From positions 1 through 64,000 of the forward strand of contig JASANC010001619.1 of NCBI GenBank assembly GCA_030248135.1: 64,000 nt of DNA, read 5' to 3'. The stretch is from Theristus sp. LFF4_11. Its lineage: Eukaryota; Nematoda; Chromadorea; Monhysterida; Xyalidae. Below the pieces are notes generated by a model. That model was given only the letters and a program-made list of their open reading frames with translations, was not told where the DNA came from and searched no databases. Below are positions 37,365 through 48,300 of the stretch, piece after piece. Each line of letters opens with the position of its first letter. Position 1 is the stretch's first letter. A program made the translations under genes and the position numbers.

Positions 37365-38792
37365 GTCTCTGCAGTCGAACACACACTTTTTGGGGGCAAC
37401 TGGTTGACTGGTACGCTGCTTGGCAACTAGGCTCGCGTAATTCAACGTCGATTTGTTGCAACGCAAAAAATCTCTCCGTTTTTTTGTAATTCAACCACAC
37501 AATTTGTTCGTTTGTATTTGAGCTTTTTAGTTTTAGAACTTTTCAATCAAAACGTGAGCGAGGAAACATGGGTCGATTGTGGTTTCATGCAACTGCAAAA
37601 AACGCTGCACGTTGATGTTGAACAGAGGAACGTTCAAGATCATCCAAGCGGGACTTACCGCGCTGCAACAAATCAATGTCGAATTATTGTTTCACTGATC
37701 CGACCAACCAGCGTGAAGAGTTTTTAAAAGCAAAGTGCACAATTGAAGCCACACAGTTTTGTGAGTTCGACTGTGCTGTGGTGGCAGCGGTTTCAGCTCG
37801 CACTAAAATGAACATCATGTGGGTCTCATTCTCAACACAAAACTCCCAGCAATCAGTTGAGATCATGGAGGGACATGATACATACAATGTATTCGAGGTT
37901 GGAGTCGGACACCACGTGATTTTCACATTTTTGAAATAAAATTTCAATTGCTTGCTTTTGAGAAACTTTTTCTGCATATTTTTTGCTATCCTGGTCTGCA
38001 TCAGTTTCGGGCTCTTACTTTGATGCGAATTTGCACAGACAATCTATTGATAAATTGAGTTTCTGTGAGAAAGCTGGTTTGATAAATTGGTTTAGGTTGT
38101 CAAACTAATTTGGAGTAGTTCACCCAGTCAAACTAGCACCAACTAGCAAGATTCCCAACTATCCGGTTTCAAAAAATTCGCGAACTCACAAAACAAACCC
38201 GATCAGAAATTGACCGAAAACGGCCGCACAAACATCGCTGGCGAAAAACCCCATCCCCTCGCATGTGAACGAACGCGTGCAACCGGTCAAGCAGACGGCG
38301 ACTACGAAAAACAGAATCGGCATCGGTGAGAACTGGTTTTTGACGGTCACGGGCTAGCATTTTTTTGTTTTTTTTTCACTGAAACTATTCGACACGTTCA
38401 CATTACTTAGCGTTCGCTGCCAAACCCTTCGTTTCAACTTATTTTATGGTAAGCCGTAAATAATACAGCTGCGATACTTCGCATAAGCACTTAACACAAT
38501 TCGAAAAAACTGAACAAAAAAACAAGGTTGCTAACTAAATCTACAATATGGCTGAATAAATACGCAGACTGCATTCGCCATCAAGGTGGGATCAATTTGC
38601 GGAACACAAGTTGTCTTTTTGAACAATGCCAAGACAATTTCCCAAATCGTGTGTGCAAAGGAGAAATAATGAACAGAACGGAACACAAAAACACGTCAAA
38701 TTTAACACAATTGGGTAAAGAATAAAAGGAAAAAGTGAAAAAAAATAAAGTAAAACAAAACAAGGAATGATTTCAAATTCGGCGAAATCCGA
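37365..38792. other. Intergenic region
   Basis: This is the NOAH-like 3' UTR side and the region beyond the TIMP-like stop. An open stretch at about 37540-37939 has two overlapping frames with Cys-containing peptides but no recognisable domain and no splice support. I left it unannotated as a gene. Confidence 0.5.
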
Positions 38793-40359
38793 TCACTCGT
38801 CACGCGGATGCAGCACGTCGCAATGAGTGACATCCATCAAAAACCGTTGTTTGTCCGTCGTCGTCATCAGGCTCCATCGATCCGGCAGCGTACACAGATT
38901 CATCGAAACGCCCGCGTTGCGGTAACGTGGCCAACATGAAAAAATACAACAAAATGTTTGGTTGACCAATTTGTCTCAATTGGTTGACCGAATTTCAGGA
39001 AGAATTGCGGGTTGATGTCGGGTTTTTTCCGGAGTATAGTCGAACTGCAAATTATAGGGAATCAGCTGATTGGTTGGGATTACGATATGCATGCTTTCTG
39101 TGCCAACCAAACTCCGCCCTCCACAGCAATGCCTGCCCAGCTGATTTCCTGTAATTTAGAGTACGACTGTATAATGGTGAGACGATCCATCAAACTTGTC
39201 CTGTTTGTCCCAGCCAAAATCTCGACATACGATATCCCCCCGAAAACGTCCTGCGCTCCCACCTGCCTAAGTCAAAATGCAAACCATAAAATATGTAGAG
39301 GTTTTCCTCCGCGACATCGCTCACGTCCAACGCGAAGCCGCAGGCCGCTCCGTTGCCGGCTGTCCACCATTGGCTCAAGTCGATTGACGAGTTGCTCTGA
39401 AAAGCAACGAACTTTTTGACAAAAAATGGTTTTATAGGAGTGGCTTTTGGTGCGGAATTTTGAAAACCATTTTCCGTACCAGTAGTTTAAAAAAGTAATC
39501 TGGAAAAAACGTGGGCTTTTGTTTTAATCGGGATTTTTTTGATATTTTAAAAAAAACAAGTTTCACCCATCAATTTTAATCCGTTAAAGACACTTTTCAG
39601 AGAAAGTAGTTGGATGATTTTTGGCTTAGAATTTCGTGTGGGCTTCGGAACATTTTTTGACAATTATCACTTTCAGGCCAAAGATCGACAAGCGAAGTTG
39701 AATGCTGGCATGGCATACAAGCTTTTACAATTGGTTTCATGAGCTCGTCAATGGACTAGACAGCGAAAACAAAAAAATACGTTTCTGAGGTAAAGAAAAC
39801 TGCTTGTCAACTCTTGGCTGTTGCCAATTTGTCGTCTCGAAGTAGCTTTCTTTTTGCTTCTCTCAGCAAAGTTTAAGTTCCAGACACCAAAAACGAATTT
39901 CGTTTCAGACTCAAACGAAAACATACCATCAAATCAAAGAGGATAACAAACGCACCAGTCTGAACGTGACCAAAACGGACACCGTGTATTTACGTTCAAT
40001 GCTGCCGCTGAAAATGTAATCCTGCAAAACGTAGTCGTCTGCCCTTTCACCGACCAGTTCAGCCGACTCCAAACGTCCGAGTACAACTGAAGAAAGCGAC
40101 ACAAAATAAAGCAAAATAAAATCGTAAAAAATAGAAATTTCACTCGTACTTCATACATCCGGCCAAGGCCAAGTGCGCATGACAAGACGAAAAAACAGGA
40201 AAAACGTGCTCGCTCACCAATTGGAGCTCTGCAAGCTTTTGGTGGTCCACCAAAGAAGCAACTGCACGACTCTGCACAACCGATCAGCCACCCAACAACG
40301 ACCACAAAACGAACGACGTTCGCCAAAAACGAACGGTTGTTGCGCTTTTCGATAACCAT
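38793..40359 (-). CDS. TIMP/NTR-like secreted protein A, 4 exons
   Basis: Minus-strand exons: 40218-40359, 39956-40086, 39285-39396 and a last exon from about 38945 to the stop at 38793-38795. A signal peptide (VVRFVVVVGWLIGCAES) is followed directly by CSCF, the Cys-x-Cys N-terminus that coordinates the metalloprotease zinc in TIMPs. An NTR barrel follows (VVLGRLESAELV, YTVSVLVTFRL) and a CG-type strand (AACGFALDV, LYIFYG), ending LCTLPDRWSL and a final THC. Length near 180 aa resembles N-domain-only invertebrate TIMPs. Intron 3 holds a MITE. The last exon's acceptor is not canonical: the frame needs a junction at 'ttttttcat' near 38946, so this copy may be damaged. A paralogue lies at 43233-44750. 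Confidence 0.75.
39038..39169. mobile_element. Palindromic MITE in TIMP-like A intron 3
   Basis: It starts 'agtcgaactgcaaattatag' and ends 'aatttagagtacgact', flanked by 'ta' on both sides. It shares 'gggaatcagctgattggttgg' with the copy at 31962-32144 and is a shorter family member. A lone 'tacagtcgaactccaaa' end lies at about 40720. Confidence 0.8.
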
Positions 40360-40909
40360 CTCGTGTGTCGTGTTTCAAAAATGTTCACGCTGCTGCTTTC
40401 ATTCAATCTGACGCATTGCAAATTACTGAAATATATGTGACACGCAACAATTTTCAGAGCTTCTTCGTTCCGACAGCAACAGTACATGCAGCACGCAACC
40501 AAGAGAAACCGAAATCAACGCGCTTGCATCGATACTTTTTAGAGTTGCTTAGCATTGGACTCAACTTTTCAGAGTAGCTTAGCATTGGAGTCTAAAGTAG
40601 CTCAGCATCTCGATCCAGTAAACCAATCGGTAATTGGCAGTCGTAAGCCTCGTCTGGCATCCGGCGTGCGTACAATCGCGGCCTGGGAAATCGTGACATG
40701 GACAATTGCCGCCTGAACATACAGTCGAACTCCAAAGAAACAGTTTTTTTAGTGCGACCATAAAAATACACTCCATTTCAGTGTGACGTTGCATGGTAGC
40801 CGAACGAAGAAAACGCTGTGTTTTCATGTTTTTTCCTCATTGCTTGTTTTTTTTCAATAACTTTTACACTTTTTTCAACTGCCGTCATATGTTTACTGTC
40901 GCTCCAAAC

Positions 40910-42219
40910 ATGAGTCGGCAGTTGTGGTCGTCGTCATCATCATTCGTGTTCGTGTGCTTGCTGTTGTTGTTGTCCTATTTTGACGTCGCCCACGCTGGGA
41001 AGCAACAACTGTTCCAATGCTACGGCAATGACAAGAAATGCGTTACGGGGCGATTCGGGTAATAATTTCCCCATCCATAGGATTTGAACAACTTTTGTTG
41101 TGCGTACGCTGTCTGTGTGACGGACTTCTGAAAAAAAAAACAAGTTTAATAAAACAACTTGCAAATCCTCAAAAGCGTCTCATTCTTGTGTTCCCCCATG
41201 AATCCCGTTCACAGTCAAGCGTGCTTCGACTTCTATCCGTTCACGGCGAAGAGCACCGCCGATCACATGTTGTCGGCGAACCAGCAGAGCCGCTGCCTGT
41301 CCGACTATCCGAACGACTACAGCGGCATCCGCGTCGAGTGCGCACAGAACCAGCAGCCGAGCTTTCTCTATGTTGGTCGAAGGGTTGGAAACTGTTATTG
41401 ACTGAAAACCGGACTATCCTTGCTCATTCTGCATCAGTTCTGCACCGCCCAAAATTTTGACGATTATTGATCCCGGGGCGTAAATGGACTGAAAGGATCC
41501 TTAAGGAGGCGTTGTTTTTTCATGGATTTTGCACTTTTAACATCTGGTCCGAGAATTTTACGATTGCACTGTGGTGCCCGGAGCATTTCCTGATAACGGA
41601 CAGTAATGATTTTCGACGTAACACAAAAGAAGTTTTGTCATTAGTCCACCGATGCGGGTACACGTATTTTTCAGAAGCAGTATTGCGGTTTGGCGACGTA
41701 CGTGGGCAAAGGACGTGCCACTACTGGACACCTTAAGGGATGGTTCTGCTGTTGTCACGGACATCACTGCAATAAATACATGAGCGCCCGCGCTGACTAC
41801 GAGGTTCACCAGGAATTCTAGCGGTTTTTCGGATGTGAAAACGGATGTTCGGTTGTTATTTTTGTCAGTCCCCACTGTTTTCTTCCACTAAATACGGAAA
41901 CCGATTCCAATTTTTGGAAAAATTTTCATTTCTCACTGTGTTATATCCCGCACACATTTTTTTGTTTGTTCGTTTCTGTACAATCCTCCCTCAGAAAAGG
42001 TTCTCAGTGTTTTTCATCATCAAAAAAAAGCCATTCCAGATCACGGCGTCGTTCGAGGACACGATACTCCGCTGGATCGTGTGGATCTCGATGTGCGTGA
42101 TCGCGACGATGATGGGCGTGTTGATCGTCGCGATCGCCGTGTTCCTTTGCTGCGGCTGCTTCGACAACGTCGACGACGACATTGATCGCCCGCCGGACAC
42201 CGCCACGGAGGGCGACTAG
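40910..42219 (+). CDS. Three-finger (Ly6-like) single-pass membrane protein, 4 exons
   Basis: Exons: 40910-41058, 41215-41371, 41675-41803, 42040-42219; phases agree, 204 aa. It has a signal peptide (FVFVCLLLLLSYFDVAHA), an extracellular Cys-rich domain (QCYGNDKKC, ACFDFYPF, RCLSDYP, ECAQNQ) that closes with the three-finger hallmark CCCHGHHCN, then a TM helix (WIVWISMCVIATMMGVLIVAIAV) and a short acidic tail with a Cys pair. No kinase domain follows, so it is not a TGF-beta receptor despite the similar fold. An alternative start at 40889 is in frame. It lies between the two TIMP-like genes on the opposite strand. Function is unknown; Ly6-type proteins usually act at the cell surface. Confidence 0.8.
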
Positions 42220-42461
42220 TGCGAAGTCTTATTTTTATATCGGTTGTTGTTTGTTAGTTCGCCGCAGCATGGATCCCTTTAATGCCAGTTCATACTGACG
42301 AATGCTGATGCAGCGATTCCATGCTCGTGCGGTGGTATATGACAGGGTATCAATTTGTTTTTAGATTCTGCGACTCAATGCTTGTGCAGACGTGGAAAGG
42401 AAACAAGTGCCAATCTTTACGTGGCAATTCACAATTGCCTAAGTGACTCGGCCCTATTTAG

Positions 42462-42567
42462 GGGACTCGGATCACTATTTGCCAATTTTGAATTCGCGCG
42501 TCATGCATGACACTGTTTACCTGTCTATGCGCTCATTGAATCTCGGAACCAACAGAAAAGATCATAC
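42462..42567. repeat. Dispersed ~105 bp repeat, copy 2
   Basis: Partner of 33477-33580, in the intergenic space after the Ly6-like gene. Neither copy has visible terminal inverted repeats. Confidence 0.85.
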
Positions 42568-42628
42568 AACAAAACCCATCCGGTGTCTCCGCCCCCACTC
42601 CGCCCTCCTTCTCCATCGCAGCACCACG

Positions 42629-42778
42629 ATGGGCACCACCAGCGTCTACGACCAATCGACGTACGGCACCACGGGACGTCGCTCGATCTACCAATCGTTG
42701 TACGACATCGGCAGTCGCTATCGCAAACGCGTCCGCCGCGCACGTTCGTACTACCACGGGCGGCATCGTCGTCGTTGA
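42629..42778 (+). CDS. Small Tyr/Arg-rich hypothetical protein (49 aa)
   Basis: A short frame preceded by a strong acceptor-like sequence ('cttctccatcgcag' ending 42620). The product starts MGTTSVYDQSTYG and ends in an Arg/Tyr/His cluster (RRARSYYHGRHRRR). Base composition is higher in GC than the surroundings, like the exons here. It could be a separate small gene, a last exon of an unseen transcript, or chance. No family recognised. Confidence 0.3.
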   Translation: MGTTSVYDQSTYGTTGRRSIYQSLYDIGSRYRKRVRRARSYYHGRHRRR

Positions 42779-43232
42779 CGGCAACGGGAGCCACGCGACT
42801 TTTCAGTGGACATACACTTGTACATTTGCTTGTGAACTGACGAAACTTTGGCGATTTGTTTTTGTGTTTCCCCAAAATTACAGTGTTTTTTCGTGTAGGC
42901 ATTGGGGCTTGATCTGTTGTCCTGCGCAAAAAGTAGACTGCGTTTCAAACGCTTTGTGTGGTATTATGAGCGATTTTCAATGAGGAACCGCTACCCATAA
43001 CTATCGATGGCTGAACACAAGTTTGACACGCATTCTATAATAGTAACGATACTGCTGTTCGTGTGTGATCGTGTTTTTTGGTCAACTTTCCGACTGATAA
43101 AAATTACTACATATAACTATTACATATCTTTGTTCCAAATAAGCATTTATTCGATCATTTCTGTTACGTAGCCATCGTTGATGAAGCCTGAAGGCAATCC
43201 CAAGCATGTTTTCACAAAAACATCACACAACG

Positions 43233-44750
43233 TCATCCCGGAGGCTGTGGTGCAAAACTGGCAGCCAGCGGCGACGCAACATCTGGTCTTGTGCAGTTGA
43301 CCGTGTTTGTCACCATCTCCGCGCGCAGTGTCTCCGTCAGCGAGAACCACCGGTCTGGCGCGGAACATGAGTTCTTCCAAAGGCCTTCTTTCGGGATACC
43401 ACTGGTCGGAATGCCTAAAATTTGATGGGAAATTTGAAAAACAGTAACCATATCTGTGAACTGTGTGTGTCGTGTAAAGGATTCTCAGTGTGATGGGCAG
43501 TAGAATCAGGATTGGGTGTCACCTGTCATTACATGTTTTTTGAGCTGGGTGTGGGTACATTTTTGGTCACCCATTCGTTATTCAGAAACGCAAGAAAAAC
43601 TAGCACGACATCACTTAACCACAGGCTTAAGTACCTTCTGAGGTGAGAACAGATTTTGGACCGTTCTTCCTGTTTCGTATTTACCATTTCTAAAACTTCA
43701 TTTCTTGTTATCACCACGATGACAGCCAGTCAACTCAAACGCCAACTCCAATTGGAGCTAATCAGTTTGCCACTTTTTATTATCAATTCTGATCAGCTTA
43801 CCGCCATAAAGCACGTAAAGATTATCGACCAGGTTGCGCTCGACTTTCATCGCGACGCCACACATCGAGCTCTGACCGTGCGTGTACCAGTGGGAGAGGT
43901 TGATTGAGTCGGCGTTGGGTGGCTGGTGAAGCAGTTTATTGGTGTGCATTGGTTGGTCATTGTTTTGACATGACGACTGTAGCTGATTGGTTTGAATGAT
44001 TTGCAAGCTCTAACAATACTGAGGAAAAAAAACACGCAGCAAATGCTTCTCACCGTTTTTACACAACCGCACTAAAAAAAGCGTTCGGTGTCTAAAGTAA
44101 ATCCGACGTTTTCGGCCACTTTTATTTCCGGGACACGAACACCCAGGCGGACAGGATATCGGACACCTTTTACCGTGTCACATTATTGCTGTGTCTGTTG
44201 CATAAGACCGCTCGCAGTGTTACAGCAAACTTCCTAGTTTGCTTTCAAAACTTGCTATACCATACCAGTTTCAGGATGTAACGTGTGCTGAATCGGTAAC
44301 GTATCCGCTGATCAAAGATCGCCTGCTCGGGTGTCGCGGTGGGCCCCACGATCGGTGTTGCTTCCACCAGACGACTGATCGAGACTAAAATCTAAGTTGC
44401 CATTCTCCGGTATACATTTTTTCACATTTTTTAGTTTCACATTCTACAAATTTTGGGAATAAGGGTCCGAAAAAAGGGTAAGTCTGCAGGAATTGCTGTC
44501 CCTTCACGACAAGATCTAACCCAACAACGCGTTTCAAATCTGTTTCTTGCATGTAAACTAGAACTTGAAATTTTGAGATAAACAACGCAGGAGTTACACA
44601 TCTGCAGTAAAAAATGAAAACTTTTGTCTTACCAACGTCGGCTGTGCAGTACTTTGGTCGACCGTCAAAGAGACACGAGCAGCCATGAACGCATCGAAGA
44701 CGCACCTCGAAAACGATCACCACAACAAAGTGAAATACGAAAAGATTCAT
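43233..44750 (-). CDS. TIMP/NTR-like secreted protein B, 4 exons
   Basis: Minus-strand exons: 44633-44750, 44266-44384, 43802-43922, 43233-43414; phases agree, 179 aa. A signal peptide (VFHFVVVIVFEVRLRCVHG) ends directly before CSCLFDG, the TIMP-type CxC start. The NTR body includes VSISRLVEATPIVG and YRFSTRYILKL, a CGVAMKV strand, LYVLYG, and a C-terminal CSAPDRWFSLTE followed by Cys. Same exon structure and phases as TIMP-like A, so the two are duplicates. Members of this family bind metalloprotease active sites through the N-terminal Cys; here activity is inferred. All splice sites are canonical, unlike copy A. Confidence 0.82.
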
Positions 44751-45338
44751 CGTTTGATAAGTTTTCGAGTGTAAACTGAGTTTTGGGCACTGCAGATTTT
44801 TTCCACTTTTTGTGTTGATATTTTCTTTCGTGCAACCGCAAAACGGTTTGCGTTTGTTTACAATGCGGTGTCCTGAAATCTGAGAAACCAGTTTTGTCTT
44901 TTCCAATAAATATTGCAAACCACTGCTAATCGCAGAATACAACCAACATCATAACTCTAGTTGCAGTTTTGCTTTCAAAAATGTTCTTTCAGAATGTTTC
45001 ACTCAAATCTGAATTTCAGAAATGATGACCGATGCTCGAATTTCCAACCGACTGTAAATTTGCCGGAAGCCGAAACTATTTTGTACAAGGTACTAGTTTC
45101 ATTGTCGCATTGCATACCTACGATATACTACGACAAAAAGACAATAATACCGTATCACTGCGCATAACGCTCACAAAAACACACATGAACATCAAAACCG
45201 GGTTTTGGTGAGCAACACACTCTCAAACTCAATAATAATTATTGACAATTTTTGAATGACAAGTATCATCGAAATCATTGTGGATATATCACCGGGGAAG
45301 AAATGAAGAAATTTGTTACAAAAACTTCTCCATCTTCG
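44751..45338. other. Intergenic region
   Basis: AT-rich sequence between the TIMP-like B start and the desaturase stop. Nothing recognised. Confidence 0.6.
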
Positions 45339-48300
45339 TTATTCGCCGGTCGCCAGTCGTTTTTGCCTGATGACCTGGAAAAATGACATGACAATGAAGC
45401 AAGAAAAGATTTTGTGGAGACTCCAGCAACGCTGTTCACGTTTGTGCCAGAACCCAGTAGACCCGAAATACACGGCGGTGGTACTGTATCCCCCAAACCA
45501 TCCCGCTGGTCCGCAGAAAGCTTCGGCTTGCCAGGCCCTGCTCCCCGTGACATTATCGGGTCGGAGAATGGCGGGGGGGGGGGGACGTACCCAGAATTTC
45601 TCCACACCCTACCCGCCACTATCTGGACGTCCAATAAGCAAAACAAAAAACAGAAGAAACTACTCCCACCACTAACCTCCTGTGAAACCATCTTACGCTC
45701 GTACGCCCAGCCAATCAGCGCAAAGAAATCGATGAATAACGTCGTGAAGTTCACGGTGTACGGCATTTCGGCCGTTTTGTAATCGAATGGGAACGTGTGG
45801 TGGTAGTTGTGCCAGCCTTCGCCCAGCGCACCCAGTGACGTCTGGAAAAGTTTCTGAGCTCGGTCCATTCCGCCCATTAGTCACTTCAACACTGAACACA
45901 AAGCTCAAAGTCACTGGCGAAACTTGAACACAATATTCTTATTCAGTGCCTGCATTGTGACGTTGCACAAGCAGGGTATTGGAGGGTATTATTACGAAGC
46001 AGCGGTGTGATGATTGCCCGCAAACCGCAGCGGGAAATTAGCGACTGATGTTTTTCAATAGCACCGAGTTGCAAATTTGTTTTCTTTGACCAAGTGAATT
46101 TCAGAGAAAATTCACCAATCGCGAATGCAACCGTTCACTGGGCCTGCCTGCAGAAACAACCGCGCCTACGCAAACGTACCGTGACACTCTGCCGAGGCTC
46201 AATGGATTTGTCGTACGGTCGGTTGCCGAATCGGTGTGCAACGCTATTCACCATCCAGGTGCAGTGCAACACGAAACAGTATCTGTAAAGCGATATCGTA
46301 AAACGTGAGCACATTTTTTCACACAAACAAAATTGCCCTGTAAAAAGCGTTTTTACTTTCTTGCTAGAATCTCTGGTCTGTGCTTGTGCAACGACAGGGT
46401 GGTTTACCAAAAAAGCAATTTCCGCAAAACTTTGGCAGGTTTGCGGGACACCACTCCACTCCGCTCCGGATACCGGGAAACCCTGACGACCTGCCATACC
46501 GTCGCACGGGTTTTGCTTCTGTAGGCAGCCCTTCTCTTTTTTTAAGAATTAACCCAAACAGCTTCGTTATTTCAAAATTACAAAGCTGTTAAGTTCAACC
46601 AACAAGTACCGTGGAATCTCGTCTGCAGTGGTTCCCTAGGGACGAAAAATCTCCAAAAAACCTCGATACAAATGCAACAGAAAGATAAAAGAACTATCTG
46701 TTTAGTTCTTATATCCGACCAACTCCACTAATGGACGAGATTGAACTGGTATTCATTGAAAACGCGGAGCTTAACTTAACTTAATTTATCAACATCGCTC
46801 CCGCTGTGCGCAGGGCAGTGCACCTTTTTATAACATCGGTGCTGTAACAGAAGGTACAGTGATTTTCAGCCGCATTCATTGATTCAACAATATTCAATAT
46901 AACTGGAAGCTAACTTAATAAAAATCGGAAAGAAAACTCTGAAAAACGGTTTCCAGACGTTTCCGCACCAACCTCAGCACGGCCGCCGTGTACGCTGCGA
47001 TGAACGTCTCGCCCCAAAAGTACATCGGAATCAATGTCGGCACGACGAAACACGACACGATGGCCAGAGGTTTGTAGAATCTAAAAACACTCAACGCAAC
47101 ATTCAGGAAAGCATCACGCGAAATCGAGAGAAAGAGAGAACGGAACATCCAAGAAAACATCACGCGAAATCGAGAGAAAGAAAGAAAAGAAAGATCGAAA
47201 AAAAGGCAAACCTCCGCTGAAACCGTAGCACCGGGTCGGAGGTCAAGTCGGACATGTCCAACGATTTGCCCTTCTTGATGACGTTCGGGTGTTTGCGTTG
47301 CAGGAGCCGGAAATTCGAGAAGGAAACGATATAAAAAAACCTTGAAAAAATCAAGAAAAAACATAAAAAAGATACCGGAGAACCAACCATCCCATGTGCG
47401 AAAAGAAGAAACCGCGATTCGAGTTGTGCGGATCGGCCTCCGTGTCCGACCATTTGTGGTGCACGCGGTGGTCACGCGCCCACTCAATCACATCGTTCTG
47501 ACAGATGCAAAAAAACGCAGTTTAAAATCTTCAATCTGCATTTGTATTCAAACCCTCGAAGATCAAACTTTCATCTATAGATAGATTTGATCTGCCTCGT
47601 GTTTGGACGTTGTAGGTTTTGCGTGGCTTGCCAAAAGGACCATACATAATTTCACCACAACATCTCAGACCCCCAGAGGTCTAAAAATTTTCTATCCTAA
47701 AACTCACTTCTTCTTCAAATTCGTTCTATATCTACCCCCGCGTTAAAAAAAACCCATCCACCAATGAGCAGTCCCAGGTTGTTTTTCAAAAAGTCGGTTC
47801 TGCAATTTGCAGAAATTTGGTTAAAAAAATCTGCAATGGAAATTTGGTTTTTGCAAATTTCAAAAACATGAAAAAAAAATTATTTGGAAACTTCGAGCTA
47901 ACCAAATCCGTTAAATACCATGAAACAACTGTTTTTTTTGCGTACCTGTAACGCCATACAGTTCAACATCATCAGTATTACTCTGAGCGGTGTCTTCGCC
48001 TTGTATGACCTGTGCGACCACAGTCGATGCGCGCCGGCCGTGATGCCGAGACCGGCCAGAATGTACGAAAACCACGCTGCGGAGGAAAATGCAAGTAAAA
48101 AGTTTTGTTTTGTGAACACTGACTCCGACTTTACAGCAATGCCTGCATAGAAAATGTATATGCATCACGTGGTCGCCAACCAACCAAACAGTCTAAGTGT
48201 AGAACATGTTCAACTAGCTGAATGGTTGGTGGTCACGTGACGCATGCGTTCTGTGCAAACATGCACAGAATGTAGGGATGGATCCGGCAAATTTGCCGGA

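Noticed and set aside
37512..37939. Overlapping frames after the NOAH-like gene with Cys-containing peptides
   Set aside because: No recognised domain, no good splice sites joining the frames; left as possible 3' UTR or gene relic.
40910..42219. TGF-beta/activin type receptor
   Set aside because: The extracellular three-finger pattern and TM fit, but no kinase domain follows in this gene.
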